A stretch of DNA of 64,000 nucleotides from Clostridium chromiireducens (GCF_002029255.1 NZ_MZGT01000015.1:21362-85361), one strand, 5' to 3'. Shown: positions 24,675-34,393, counted from the stretch's first letter. Numbers and translations: made by a program. The notes: generated by a model from the sequence alone, not told the origin.

Positions 24675-26210
24675 GTGGAATTTCTTAGGATGGAAAATAT
24701 AACGAAGAGGTTCGGTGATGTCTTTGCAAATAAGGATATCAATTTAATAGTAAATGAAGGTGAGGTTCATACTCTTTTAGGTGAAAATGGCGCAGGAAAG
24801 AGCACACTCATGAATATTCTTGTTGGCCTATACCAGCCAACTAAAGGAAATTTATATCTTCATGGAAATAAAGTGAAAATAGATTCTCCTGCAAAGGCAG
24901 TTAATATGGGAATTGGAATGGTTCATCAACATTTTATGCTTATTGAGGCTATGACAGTCTTTGAAAACATAATTTTAGGAACTACAAAAGACAAATCTAT
25001 TTTTATTAAAAAAGATACTATTAAGAAAGAAATTATGGAATTAGCTGAAAAATATGAATTGAATGTAGAGCTAGATAAACAAATAACTGAAATTTCAGTA
25101 GGTGAGCAGCAGAGAGTAGAAATACTTAAGGCTTTATATAGAGGAGCAGAGCTTTTGGTTTTAGATGAACCTACAGCAGCTCTAACAGACATAGAAGTTG
25201 ACGGACTATTTAAAATTATCAGAAAACTTACAAGTGAAAGGAAATCTGTCATTTTTATATCTCATAAGATGAGAGAAGTTCTAGAAATTAGTGATAGAAT
25301 TACTATTCTTAGAGCGGGTCAGACAATCAAAACTTTGGATAAAAGCAAAACAAATTCAGAAGAACTTGCAAGTCTTATGATAGGACGAGAATTGGTTCAA
25401 AGCGAATATAAAAAAGTTAAAAAAACAACACAAGATGTTATCGCTATAGAACATGTAGATTATAATAAGAAATCAAAACATAATGGGTTATGCGATATCT
25501 CACTCACTATTGGTAAAGGAGAAATAGTTGGTATTGCAGGCGTTGATGGGAATGGTCAATCTCAGTTGGCTCAACTGATAACAGGAGTTATTTCACCAGA
25601 TAATGGACAAGTTTTTTTGAAGTCAAAGAAGATTTCAAAATTCTTGCCAGAGAATTTTATTAACTCAAATGTTTCCCATGTGCCTGAAGATAGAAATAAG
25701 ATGGGCCTAGTAGGAAATATGAGTATAAAGGAAAATATTGTCCTTAAAGCCACTGAAAAAGCACAATTCTCCTTAGGTAATGGATTATTTTTAAAGAAGA
25801 AAGCAATAACTGAGTATGCAAATAAAATGAAAGAGAAATATGACATTAGATGTGACTCAGTAGAACAAGAAACAAGAAATCTTTCAGGTGGAAATCAGCA
25901 AAAGGTTATCCTTGCACGAGAAATGGAAGAAAATCCGGATTTATTAGTAGCGGTTCACCCTACAAGAGGACTTGATATAGGTGCTACAAGGTATGTTCAT
26001 GATAAGATGATAGATTCTAGAGATAAAGGCTGTGGGGTATTACTTATAAGTGCTGATTTTGATGAAGTATTAAAATTGTCAGATAGAATTATAGTAATGT
26101 TTGAAGGAAAGATTGTAGGCACATTTTCAGGTGAAAATCCTCTGATTAATGAAATTTCACTTGCTATAGCTGGAAGAACTAAAGAGAGCTTGGAGGAAGC
26201 ATTAGTATGA
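24675..26210 (+). CDS. ABC importer ATPase, sugar/nucleoside type (two ATPase domains)
   Basis: The protein of about 511 residues carries two fused ATPase domains like RbsA/MglA and the nucleoside importer ATPases (NupO type). The first has Walker A GENGAGKST, signature SVGEQQRVEILKAL and Walker B LLVLDEPTA. The second has the degenerate Walker A GVDGNGQSQ and signature LSGGNQQKV typical of the family. I start at GTG 24675, seven bases after GGGGGG; TTG 24660 overlaps that site, and ATG 24690 is an alternative. Its TGA overlaps the ATG of the first permease (ATGA). With two permeases and a BMP lipoprotein it forms a complete importer, probably for nucleosides or purines. Confidence 0.92.
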   Translation: MEFLRMENITKRFGDVFANKDINLIVNEGEVHTLLGENGAGKSTLMNILVGLYQPTKGNLYLHGNKVKIDSPAKAVNMGIGMVHQHFMLIEAMTVFENIILGTTKDKSIFIKKDTIKKEIMELAEKYELNVELDKQITEISVGEQQRVEILKALYRGAELLVLDEPTAALTDIEVDGLFKIIRKLTSERKSVIFISHKMREVLEISDRITILRAGQTIKTLDKSKTNSEELASLMIGRELVQSEYKKVKKTTQDVIAIEHVDYNKKSKHNGLCDISLTIGKGEIVGIAGVDGNGQSQLAQLITGVISPDNGQVFLKSKKISKFLPENFINSNVSHVPEDRNKMGLVGNMSIKENIVLKATEKAQFSLGNGLFLKKKAITEYANKMKEKYDIRCDSVEQETRNLSGGNQQKVILAREMEENPDLLVAVHPTRGLDIGATRYVHDKMIDSRDKGCGVLLISADFDEVLKLSDRIIVMFEGKIVGTFSGENPLINEISLAIAGRTKESLEEALV

Positions 26211-27280
26211 AATTAAATAATATTTTAATAAAAATCTTAATACCAATTATAGCCATGATATTTGCTTTTATAGTTGGTGCAATATTGATTGCTGGTATTG
26301 GAGGAAATCCTAGTGAAGCATTTACTTATTTATTTAAAGGAGCCCTTGGGAATTCTGCAAACATTGGAAAGACGTTAGTTAAAGCTACTCCATTAATTTT
26401 TACAGGACTAGCAGCAACCTTTGCATATAGATGTGGAGTTTTTAACTTAGGAGCAGAAGGCCAGTTTGTTATGGGAGCTGTAACTAGTATATGGGTTTCA
26501 ATAACTGTAAAAGGAATATCAGGAGTTCCACTTATAATATTAAGCTTGATACTTGGAATCATAGTAGGTGGAATATGGGGAGCTATTCCAGGAATCTTAA
26601 GGATCACAAGAGGTCTAAATGAAATGATAGTAAGCATTATGCTTAATTATGTAGCAATACTTTTTATGGGATATCTTTATTCTGGGCCATTAAGAGAAGG
26701 CAGTGTTCCACAAACACAAGCAGTTGATGATAATTTGAAATTAGGACGAATATTTGAGGGATCAAATGTCCATGCAGGGTTTATAATAGCCATAGTTTTA
26801 GCTATTATAATATATTACTTCCTATTTTATACGTCAAAAGGATTTAAACTTCGTGCAGTAGGTTTAAATGACACAGCTTCAATGTACAATGGCTTTTCAG
26901 TTAAAAGGTACATGCTTTTAGCATTTATTGTTTCAGGAGCGATAGCTGGACTTGGTGGAAGCGTTGAACTTCACGGTGTTCAATATCGTTTAATGGCTGG
27001 TTTTGGAACTGGATATGGTTTTGATGGTGTAGCAATAGCCCTTATTGGTCAGCTAAACCCAATAGGAACTGTTCTCGTAGCATATCTTTTTGCAGTACTG
27101 CGTACTGGAGCAAATACAATGCAGGTAGGGACAGGAATGCCAACATCGGTAATAGACATTATTCAAGCATTAGTTATTGTTTTTGCAGTAGCAGGAAGTG
27201 CACTTGTTAACCTTCCTAGGGTTAAACAATTTTTTATTAATATAACATCAAAGAAACAAGCAAAGGTGGTGGAAGGATAA
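26207..27280 (+). CDS. ABC importer permease 1, BMP/nucleoside family
   Basis: The 357-residue membrane protein has about 9-10 hydrophobic helices and the BPD_transp_2 features of RbsC-like permeases, including FNLGAEGQFVMGA after the third helix and an IAGLGGSVELHGVQ segment near residues 245-258. The start overlaps the ATPase stop by four bases and the stop overlaps the next permease start (TAATG), so the transporter subunits are translationally coupled. It pairs with the 27280 permease as the membrane channel. Confidence 0.92.
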   Translation: MKLNNILIKILIPIIAMIFAFIVGAILIAGIGGNPSEAFTYLFKGALGNSANIGKTLVKATPLIFTGLAATFAYRCGVFNLGAEGQFVMGAVTSIWVSITVKGISGVPLIILSLILGIIVGGIWGAIPGILRITRGLNEMIVSIMLNYVAILFMGYLYSGPLREGSVPQTQAVDDNLKLGRIFEGSNVHAGFIIAIVLAIIIYYFLFYTSKGFKLRAVGLNDTASMYNGFSVKRYMLLAFIVSGAIAGLGGSVELHGVQYRLMAGFGTGYGFDGVAIALIGQLNPIGTVLVAYLFAVLRTGANTMQVGTGMPTSVIDIIQALVIVFAVAGSALVNLPRVKQFFINITSKKQAKVVEG

Positions 27281-28221
27281 TGGGTTATATATTTAATGTA
27301 GGATTTATTCAGGAATTGCTTTTATCAACAGTTCGTATGGCAACACCTATTCTTATAGTTGCACTTGCTGAACTTTATTCAGAACGTGCTGGACTTGTAA
27401 ATATTGGTCTTGATGGCATAATGGCCTTCGGCGCTTTAATTGGATTTTTAGTAGGTTATACCACTGGGAATCCTTACCTTGGAATTTTAGCAGGAGCAGT
27501 TGGAGGCGTAGTTGTGAATATGATTTATGCTTTTTGTGTAATCCATCTTTGTGCAGAACAGATAGTATATGGTATGGCAATTAATATATTTGCACCTGCA
27601 ATAGCGTCATTTATTTATAAAATTTATTTTGGTGTTAATTCGACATTAATACAAGGTGCATTGATGGATCCATTAACTATTCCTTTATTATCAAGTATAC
27701 CAATACTAGGGAAAGTATTCTTTAATCATACACCGATAGTTTATTTTACATACTTAATGGTTCCTATAACTGCAATATTTTTAAATAAGACAAAAGCAGG
27801 ATTAAATTTTAAAGCTGTTGGTGAATTTCCTAAAGCGGCAGAGTCCTTAGGAATCCATGTAATTAGACAGAAATATATTGCATGCATCATATGTGGAGCT
27901 TTGGCAGGTATTGGAGGCGCATACCTTACAACATGCTACATTAACACATATTCAGATGGGGTAGTTTCAGGGAGAGGATTTATAGCATTATCTGCAGTAA
28001 TCTTTGGAAGATGGATGCCAGGTGGAGTGCTGCTTGCTGCATTATTATTCGGATTTGCCGATGCTCTTCAGTTACGTATGCAGATAGCTAGTTCGGGGAC
28101 ACCTTATCAGCTTCTGGCAATGATTCCATATTTATGTACATTATTTGCTTTAGCATTCTTTGGAATCAAAAAAGCAGGTCCAAAAGCAAATGGAAAACCA
28201 TATTTCAGAGAAGAACGTTAA
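27280..28221 (+). CDS. ABC importer permease 2, BMP/nucleoside family
   Basis: The 313-residue second permease has about 8-9 helices, the conserved VNIGLDGIMAFGALIGF segment and IGGAYLTTCYINTYSDG-type GxxGA segment near residues 210-225. This matches the shorter of the two permeases in NupP/NupQ-like systems. It starts within the stop codon of permease 1. The binding-protein gene follows after 79 bases, which leaves room for separate translation control. Confidence 0.92.
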   Translation: MGYIFNVGFIQELLLSTVRMATPILIVALAELYSERAGLVNIGLDGIMAFGALIGFLVGYTTGNPYLGILAGAVGGVVVNMIYAFCVIHLCAEQIVYGMAINIFAPAIASFIYKIYFGVNSTLIQGALMDPLTIPLLSSIPILGKVFFNHTPIVYFTYLMVPITAIFLNKTKAGLNFKAVGEFPKAAESLGIHVIRQKYIACIICGALAGIGGAYLTTCYINTYSDGVVSGRGFIALSAVIFGRWMPGGVLLAALLFGFADALQLRMQIASSGTPYQLLAMIPYLCTLFALAFFGIKKAGPKANGKPYFREER

Positions 28222-28300
28222 TATGAGATGTCTAAATTATGGGTTTTACCTACAATAATATAGATAAAAAGTAATCAATAAACAAATGGAGGGGACAAAT

Positions 28301-29305
28301 ATGAAAAAATTATTATCATTATTTTTAGCAATGTGCACATTAGTTGCATTATTAACTGGGTGTGGTGCCTCGAAAACTGCTGATACATCAGCTAAGGAAT
28401 CAAATGATGCAAAAAAGAAAACTTATAAAGTTGCTATGATTGCAGACTCAACAATTTCAGATGGTGGATGGGGTGCAGCATGTTACAATGCTATGGTAGC
28501 AGCTGCAAAAGAAAAGGGGTTTGAAACTCAATATACTGATGGTCTTAAAACAGCAGATTTTGCTCAAAGTATAAGATCTTATGCAGATTTGGGATATGAC
28601 TTAATTTTTGCACCTGGTAATCAATACTCGGATGCAGTAAAAGAAGTAGCAAAAGATTATCCTGATGTGCACTTTGCATTATTAAATGGTACAATTGAAA
28701 CAGACAACATAGTATCTCTTTTACCAGATGCCGATCAAATAGGGCAAATGGCAGGTGCTCTTGCAGGGCTTATGAGTAAAACAAACAATATTGGTTTTAT
28801 TGGAGGTATGGAATTAGATACTACTAAAGCAAAACTTGCAAGTTATGAAGCGGCAGCAAAAGTTGTTAATCCTAACATCAAAGTTTCAGCAGCTTATGCT
28901 GGTTCATTTAGTGATACTGCAAAAGGAATGGAAATCGCAAATTCTATGGTAACAACAAACAATGTAGATGTAATGTTTGGTGATGCAAGTGCAGTTGACT
29001 CAGGTGCGCGTCAAGCATTAGCTGGTCATCCCAATACGTTTGATATCGGTCAACCAAGTGATCTAGCAAAAGATGATAAATCAGGAGTGGTTATTTCTAG
29101 TGTATTAACAGATAATGCGACAATGATAAAATTATGTATGGATGATATTATAAATGGTAAGTTTGGTAAGAAAACTATTTATGGAAATATTGAAAATGGG
29201 TGTTTAAGTGTTGGGACATTTAGTGATAAAGTACCAAAAGATGTTCAAGCTAAATATTTAGAAATAGTAGATAAAATTAAAGCAGGTACATTCGTTAAGA
29301 AATAA
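28301..29305 (+). CDS. BMP-family substrate-binding lipoprotein
   Basis: The 334-residue precursor has a lipoprotein signal peptide ending in the lipobox LLTGC, so the mature protein is anchored to the outer face of the membrane. The mature part follows the BMP/Med/PnrA fold: KVAMIADSTISDGGWGAACYNAM, the hinge segment PGNQYSDAVKEVA, IGFIGGMELD and MFGDASAVDSGARQA. BMP proteins bind nucleosides in characterised cases. The start is ATG 28301 behind GGAGGGG; the ATG at 28286 overlaps that site. It is unusual that the binding protein is encoded last. A strong terminator follows. Confidence 0.93.
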   Translation: MKKLLSLFLAMCTLVALLTGCGASKTADTSAKESNDAKKKTYKVAMIADSTISDGGWGAACYNAMVAAAKEKGFETQYTDGLKTADFAQSIRSYADLGYDLIFAPGNQYSDAVKEVAKDYPDVHFALLNGTIETDNIVSLLPDADQIGQMAGALAGLMSKTNNIGFIGGMELDTTKAKLASYEAAAKVVNPNIKVSAAYAGSFSDTAKGMEIANSMVTTNNVDVMFGDASAVDSGARQALAGHPNTFDIGQPSDLAKDDKSGVVISSVLTDNATMIKLCMDDIINGKFGKKTIYGNIENGCLSVGTFSDKVPKDVQAKYLEIVDKIKAGTFVKK

Positions 29306-29330
29306 ATTGAAATTAAGTATTATTGCAGAA

Positions 29331-29360
29331 AGAGAATTCACTTAGGTGAATTCTCTTTTA
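29331..29360 (+). terminator. Terminator of ABC operon
   Basis: AGAGAATTCAC (29331-29341) and GTGAATTCTCT (29346-29356) form an 11-bp perfect stem with loop TTAG, followed by TTTA. It lies between convergent genes. Confidence 0.85.
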
Positions 29361-29391
29361 TATATACTTTTTGTTTCATGATTAGGATACT

Positions 29392-30315
29392 TTACATGAT
29401 TATTTTCAAAAGTACAGGCAAGGTAAATATAGAAAATAAAGTAGTAGCAACTACAAATACAGATGCATATTCTCTCTTTATGTTAAAGCTGTCTGCAAAT
29501 ATGGAAGTCATTGCTGCAGCAGGCATTGAAGCAAGAATGATAACAGAATTTGAAACTATAGTTCTGTCATTTATTAATTGGGATATGAAATATAAAATTA
29601 TTGGGATTATGATTAGTTTAGCAGTTAGGCCATAGTATAGGGTCCAGTCTCGTAAATATTCCTTTAATTTTATTTTATAAGACAGTGCACCAACTATTAT
29701 CATGGATAAAGGTCCTGTCATGTTACCGATAGAATTAGCACTTGCTGAAATTACCTCTGGCAGTTTTAGATCGAAGATCATTATGAATACTCCAATGTAA
29801 ACAGCAATAAGTGAGGGATTTTTAAGTGCTTTTAACATTTCCTTTGCTAGATTCATTTTCTCTATATTTCCTTTAAATATCATAACTCCATAGGTCCAAA
29901 GAAGAATCGTGAAAAAGATATTGAAAATTGAACCATACATAACCGCCTCAGGCCCATATACTGCATTTAGTACAGGAAAACCGATGTAACCAGTATTAGT
30001 AAATATATTTGCAAAGTGTAATATAATCCTTTTTTCATTTTTTACTGGAAACATTAACATAAAGGACGAAATTCCAATTATAGCATATGCTGAAAAGCTA
30101 TAGTAAAAGGTCTTAAGAATATTAATTTTAACACCAGGATCATATTGAAAGCTAAAGGATGAAATAATCATGCAGGGAAGTGTAATATCTAATAGTATAT
30201 CTGTTAAGCTTTTGGTTACCTTACTATTTATAATTCCCTTTTTACTTCCATATACGCCCACTAAAATTATTAAGAACAAAGAAATAATACTATTCATAAT
30301 AGTTGGTATTTCCAT
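29392..30315 (-). CDS. AEC-family (auxin efflux carrier-like) transporter
   Basis: The 307-residue membrane protein has about ten helices in two inverted halves. Family features are an N-terminal helix with ILVGVYGSKKGIINSKVTKSLTDILLDITLPCMI, the central FTNTGYIGFPVLNAVYGPEA and the C-terminal ASMPAAAMTSIFAD. AEC proteins export or import small organic acids such as malate or lactate. The substrate is unknown. GGAGG lies before the ATG. It precedes no other gene and faces the ABC operon terminator. Confidence 0.88.
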   Translation of the reverse strand: MEIPTIMNSIISLFLIILVGVYGSKKGIINSKVTKSLTDILLDITLPCMIISSFSFQYDPGVKINILKTFYYSFSAYAIIGISSFMLMFPVKNEKRIILHFANIFTNTGYIGFPVLNAVYGPEAVMYGSIFNIFFTILLWTYGVMIFKGNIEKMNLAKEMLKALKNPSLIAVYIGVFIMIFDLKLPEVISASANSIGNMTGPLSMIIVGALSYKIKLKEYLRDWTLYYGLTAKLIIIPIILYFISQLINDRTIVSNSVIILASMPAAAMTSIFADSFNIKREYASVFVVATTLFSIFTLPVLLKIIM

Positions 30316-30444
30316 TATTATGATACCTCCTAATTACGTATTATTCATATTATTCATAAGTTTAAAATATTGTGCAAGAGTTATACTGGAAATTAGAATA
30401 GTAGAGGTATACAGTTATAATGGTTAGTATAGATAGATAAACTT

Positions 30445-31269
30445 TTACAATAGTTTGTCCTCTTCGGATAGAGTTTCATTCATGCTTCCAGTTCTATATC
30501 CAAGTAAGTCTAAAGTAACATATGTGAAACCTAGTTTTTTAAATTCGTTACCTATACGATCCATAAATTTTTGATTATAAAATTTCTCTCTTTCAGTTGG
30601 GGCTACCTCAATTCTTGCAATTTCTCCATGATGCCTTACTCTAACTTGAGTTATACCTGAATCCAATAGAAACTGTTCAGCTTTATCGACCATAGTTAGT
30701 TTTGGTAAAGTAATTTTGTTACCATAAGGAAACCTAGAAGATAAACAAGCAAACGAAGGCTTATCCCAAGTCGGGAGTCCAAGTTCCTTAGATAATTCGC
30801 GTATATCATTTTTAGTTAATCCAGCTTCTTTAAGTGGACTTATAACATTAAGCTCCTTGGCGGCCACCATACCAGGTCTGTAATCTCCAGTATCATCAAG
30901 GTTTGAACCATCGAACACATATCTAACTCCATTTTCCAATGCGAGATTATTTATTTTTGTAAAGAGTTCTTTTTTACAATAATAACATCTATTCTTTGGA
31001 TTCATAGCAAAGCCTTCAATCTCTAATTCTTCAGAGGAAATTACAAGATGTTTAGCATTAACATCCTTAGCATATTTTATTGCTTCATTTAATTCTCTTT
31101 TTGGATAAGTTGAAGAGGTTGCTGTAACAGCAATTACATTATCACCTAAAACTTCTTTTGCCACTTTTAAAAGAAAAGTACTATCTACACCTCCGGAAAA
31201 AGCTATAGCAGCACTTTCTCTTTTCTTAATAATATCCTTAAGTAATTTATATTTTTCTTTAAGTAACAT
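30445..31269 (-). CDS. larE: LarE-like ATP-dependent sacrificial sulfur transferase
   Basis: The 274-residue PP-loop enzyme has SGGVDSTFLLKVAKEVLG (ATP pyrophosphatase loop) and TATSSTYPKRELNEA. In LarE this enzyme activates and sulfurates the pyridinium dinucleotide that becomes the nickel-pincer cofactor of lactate racemase. The segment KPSFACLSSRFPYG holds the cysteine matching the sacrificial Cys of the Lactobacillus enzyme, and NRCYYCKKEL adds a CxxC pair. The start is the second ATG (31269), seven bases after AGGAGG; the ATG at 31275 is too close. Other lar genes are not in the window, so partner genes may lie elsewhere or the target may differ. Confidence 0.88.
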   Translation of the reverse strand: MLLKEKYKLLKDIIKKRESAAIAFSGGVDSTFLLKVAKEVLGDNVIAVTATSSTYPKRELNEAIKYAKDVNAKHLVISSEELEIEGFAMNPKNRCYYCKKELFTKINNLALENGVRYVFDGSNLDDTGDYRPGMVAAKELNVISPLKEAGLTKNDIRELSKELGLPTWDKPSFACLSSRFPYGNKITLPKLTMVDKAEQFLLDSGITQVRVRHHGEIARIEVAPTEREKFYNQKFMDRIGNEFKKLGFTYVTLDLLGYRTGSMNETLSEEDKLL

Positions 31270-31458
31270 ATTCATTCCTCCTATTTTATTTTAAATATTA
31301 ATAATAGTAAATAAATATCGAAATACTATTAGACTTTACATATATATTTACTTGGTTTTCTAGGTAAAAAGCACAATTATTTTTTCAATATTAGTGTTTA
31401 TGAGAAGTGATATTTTGAAATGACAAAACGAATATTCCTACGGGTATACTATGATAAT

Positions 31459-31487
31459 AGCATATAATATGTATTATTTTATGTCAA
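31459..31487 (-). promoter_or_regulatory. Promoter of larE-like gene
   Basis: On the minus strand TTGACA (31487-31482), a 17-base spacer and TATGCT (31464-31459) form a plausible promoter. The rest of the 31270-31649 spacer shows no gene. Confidence 0.5.
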
Positions 31488-31649
31488 GTAATGGATTTTA
31501 ATAAAATAAATGTCTATTATATATTAACCATTTATTTAAATAGTCATGGATATTACTCTTTTAACAAATTTATAATCGCGAAATAGAATTCTTAAATTTT
31601 ATATGTTCTAAAAAATTAAGTTCATACTATATACTAATTCAATATATTA

Positions 31650-32690
31650 TTATTTTGTATATTTGTAATAAGGTATTTTTATTGTAATTCCTGTTTCATC
31701 AAATTTAAAGTTTGTGCCGCTAATAGGATTTTTACCATAAACTAGATTCATTCCAACCTCATAAATAGCTTTTGCCTGAGTTTGCAGATCCTCAACTATA
31801 AGACCGGTCATAAAGCCCTTATCAACTAGTTCTTTAGCTTTTAATGAAGCACCAATGCCTACAACTGGAATAAATTTTGAATTACCGCCTTTATTAAAAC
31901 CATATTTTTGGAGTGCTTCAATTGCTCCTATGGCCATATCATCATTATTAGATATTATTGCTTCTATTTTATTACCAAGAGCTAGAAATGAAGATTCTAT
32001 TGTAGTTTTCGCACAGTCTTTACTCCAATTGCAAACAGTTGATAAAAGTTCTTGCGTTTTAATTTCATCTTCATTAAGTGCCCGTATAGAGTATTTAGTT
32101 TTGGCAATGGTAGATATATTATTTGACTTTCCTTGAAGCATCACATATTGCATCACATTATCACTGTTTTTGTCCATAATTTCTCTGTTAGAATTCCATG
32201 CATCTGCTAAAACTTTTCCTTCTAAAATACCACCTTGTTCAACATCTCCAGTTATAATAACAGCTCTTTGATAAGGTCGAATAACGTTCATAATAGATGA
32301 AACAGCAGGGAGATAGATAATTAACGGAATATTAGATTTCATAATTTTATTTAGTGTATTTTCAATTTCTTCAACTTTAGTAGTGATTGGATTAACAACA
32401 AAAAGATCGAAGCTCTCATTAAGTGCAATATCAATATTTTCATTCTCAGTAACTTGGTTTCCTTTTGAATCAAAAAAAGTAAATTCGATTGAATTTTGAT
32501 TTTCTTTTTGAATATTTTCTAAGCTTTCTTTTGCAGCTGAGATAAATAAATCATTAAAATTATCTAAAAATACAGCAGCTCGTATTGGCTTCTGAATTGA
32601 GAAATTATAAGCATATGATGTGTTTTCAATGTTACGAAAAAATAATATGAATACCGTTAATAATAGTAATAATTTATTTAATATTTTCAT
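31650..32690 (-). CDS. Galactose/sugar-binding protein, MglB-like, orphan
   Basis: The 346-residue precursor has an N-terminal hydrophobic signal (residues 5-18) without a lipobox cysteine. The rest is a periplasmic-binding-protein type 1 domain (Peripla_BP_4): KPIRAAVFLDNFNDLFISAAKESLENI, GDVEQGGILEGKVLADAW, ISNNDDMAIGAIEALQKYGF and PVVGIGASLKAKELV match the galactose-binding MglB group. No ABC ATPase or permease gene is adjacent. It could feed a transporter elsewhere, or act as an extracytoplasmic sensor for a two-component system. GGAGG precedes the ATG. Confidence 0.82.
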   Translation of the reverse strand: MKILNKLLLLLTVFILFFRNIENTSYAYNFSIQKPIRAAVFLDNFNDLFISAAKESLENIQKENQNSIEFTFFDSKGNQVTENENIDIALNESFDLFVVNPITTKVEEIENTLNKIMKSNIPLIIYLPAVSSIMNVIRPYQRAVIITGDVEQGGILEGKVLADAWNSNREIMDKNSDNVMQYVMLQGKSNNISTIAKTKYSIRALNEDEIKTQELLSTVCNWSKDCAKTTIESSFLALGNKIEAIISNNDDMAIGAIEALQKYGFNKGGNSKFIPVVGIGASLKAKELVDKGFMTGLIVEDLQTQAKAIYEVGMNLVYGKNPISGTNFKFDETGITIKIPYYKYTK

Positions 32691-32981
32691 TTAAATCCTC
32701 CAAGCATATTTAATAAATATATTTTTTATTAATATTTAGTTTAACTTTTAAGTTGAATTTTATTTAATAAATCATTTGGTAATTATATTAGTATATTAGC
32801 TGAAAAGGATTCTAGATATTATTTTAAATTTACATTAATTCCTCAAGAAAAGATATGGAAATATGAGTACGCGAGAAGGAATAAATAATTAAAAAATGTA
32901 TAGAATTGTTAAAAAAAATAGAATATAATTAGTTAAATATTTATTTGAAATTTAGTATTAGTAAGAGATGGAGGAAAAGTG

Positions 32982-33347
32982 ATGAGTTACTTATTTGTAG
33001 AATACCCAAAGTGCACAACTTGCAGGCGTGCAAAAAAATGGTTAGATGAGAATAAAGTTGATTATGAGGATAGACATATAGCGGATAATAATCCAACCAT
33101 GGAAGAGCTTCAAGAATGGATAAAAAAGAGTGGGCTCCCAATTAAGAAATTTTTCAACACGAGTGGAACTTTGTATAAGGAAATGAATTTAAGCCAAAAG
33201 CTTAAGGAACTTTCTGAAGAAGATCAATTAAAACTTCTTTCAACAAATGGAATGTTAGTTAAACGACCAATTGTAGTAGGAGAAAATTCTGTTCTTGTAG
33301 GATTTAGAGATGAAAGTTTATGGAATGAAGCGCTTCTAAAACGTTAA
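32982..33347 (+). CDS. ArsC/Spx-family thioredoxin-fold protein
   Basis: The 121-residue protein has the ArsC/Spx fold: CxxC at residues 11-14 (KCTTCRRAKKW), DYEDRHIADNNPTMEELQEWI, and the conserved LVKRPIVV near residues 90-97. Members act as arsenate reductases (needing the first Cys) or as Spx-like regulators. The Arg-Pro after Lys fits the YffB/ArsC-like subgroup, and no RNA-polymerase-binding Spx signature is clear. ATG 32982 is seven bases after GGAGG; GTG 32979 is an alternative. No arsenic genes are nearby. Confidence 0.8.
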   Translation: MSYLFVEYPKCTTCRRAKKWLDENKVDYEDRHIADNNPTMEELQEWIKKSGLPIKKFFNTSGTLYKEMNLSQKLKELSEEDQLKLLSTNGMLVKRPIVVGENSVLVGFRDESLWNEALLKR

Positions 33348-33400
33348 AATAGTTCGGGGAGTTTTTTATTAAAAGGCTATAAAAATTAAATTTCATTTTT

Positions 33401-33429
33401 ATAAGAGCTTATGGAGAATAGGCTCTTAT
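33401..33429 (+). terminator. Terminator of ArsC-like gene
   Basis: ATAAGAGC pairs with GCTCTTAT around a 13-base loop; further A/T pairing extends the stem and TTATA follows. Confidence 0.6.
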
Positions 33430-33509
33430 TTATATAAATGTCGAAAAAATACAGGATAATTATTATTAATAAGTATAGATTATTTTGTAATATTATGTTA
33501 TTATATGAG

Positions 33510-33652
33510 TATACAAAAGAAGTTAAAAATCGCATGGGACATACAGTTATGAACAAAAGATAAAATTATTCAAAATACAGAACATTCAATGAACCCCATT
33601 ACCTTAACTCTCTCAAGTTTAAGATGCAGTCATAATATGACTGCATTTTAAT
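33510..33652 (+). ncRNA. Candidate intergenic small RNA
   Basis: A perfect 10-bp terminator stem (ATGCAGTCAT with ATGACTGCAT, 33624-33646) with a TTTTAATTT tail closes a gene-free stretch. A weak promoter (TTGTAA at 33485, TATACA at 33510) could start a transcript of about 140 bases containing CCCC and a CTCTCTC stretch. Support is limited to the orphan terminator. Confidence 0.3.
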
Positions 33653-33857
33653 TTGGAAATGTAGAAAAAAATATATAAAGTGAATAAAAAGTGAAAAAAA
33701 TAAAGGATTTGGTGAAAAAATGTAGAATTACTTTACTGTATAAAAATAATTATTATAATGAAAGGTGATTTTTGTAGTATTAAATTTAGTTAGCTTATTA
33801 TATAAGATTTAAATATTACACGAAACAGCTTAAATTATAGGTGGAAGGATGATATAT

Positions 33858-34085
33858 ATGAAAAGTTGGATTGTTAATTTAAATTTAGAATTTGTTGAAA
33901 AATATGATATACCATTTAATAGTTTTGTTATTAAAGCGGATGAAAAAGAAGATTTTCTATGTAAAATGGACAGGGTATTAATAAAAGTAAAGGAGTTAAC
34001 TAATTTTCATATAGATGATATAACTCCATTTGATTATAAAGAATTACCAGAAGATATTGTTAAAGAATATGTTTTTGTAGATTAA
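33858..34085 (+). CDS. Small hypothetical protein
   Basis: A 75-residue acidic soluble protein with alternating strand and helix character (KSWIVNLNLEFVEKYDIPF). ATG 33858 lies nine bases after GGAAGG; the ATG at 33849 overlaps that site. No domain is recognised and no operon partner is evident, though codon use is normal. Confidence 0.6.
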   Translation: MKSWIVNLNLEFVEKYDIPFNSFVIKADEKEDFLCKMDRVLIKVKELTNFHIDDITPFDYKELPEDIVKEYVFVD

Positions 34086-34393
34086 TTATATCTGTTATTT
34101 ATATAAATCGAATTTAAAAGTAAACGATATTCTAAGTATTATAAAAAGTATGTGTCCAGCTTATAATTAGATATACTTATAATTTTTTTGGCATATATTT
34201 TCAGAATATTTAGAAAAAACTTAAAAGTTCGTAAAAATATTAGAGAAAGTTATAATTAGTATTAATGCATCAATTGGGAATCTATTGTCAGTATTTATTT
34301 TGTAAGGCTGTAAAGTACAAATTATTAATAATAGCAAATTAAAAAAAGAAATAAATACTAGATACTAGTTTTATCGATGAAGGAGGGGACATT
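34086..34393. other. Leader region of hemerythrin gene
   Basis: It contains an 11-bp perfect inverted repeat, AGTATTTATTT (34290-34300) with AAATAAATACT (34349-34359), around 48 bases and ending about 20 bases before the ribosome binding site. This could be a structured mRNA leader. No gene is seen. Confidence 0.4.

Larger units (their letters stand above)
33348..33857. other. 510-base intergenic region
   Basis: The stretch has no protein gene. It holds the hairpin ending the ArsC-like gene (33401-33429) and a second, cleaner terminator (33624-33652) that has no gene in front of it. The sequence between them may be a small RNA (separate entry). Confidence 0.5.
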
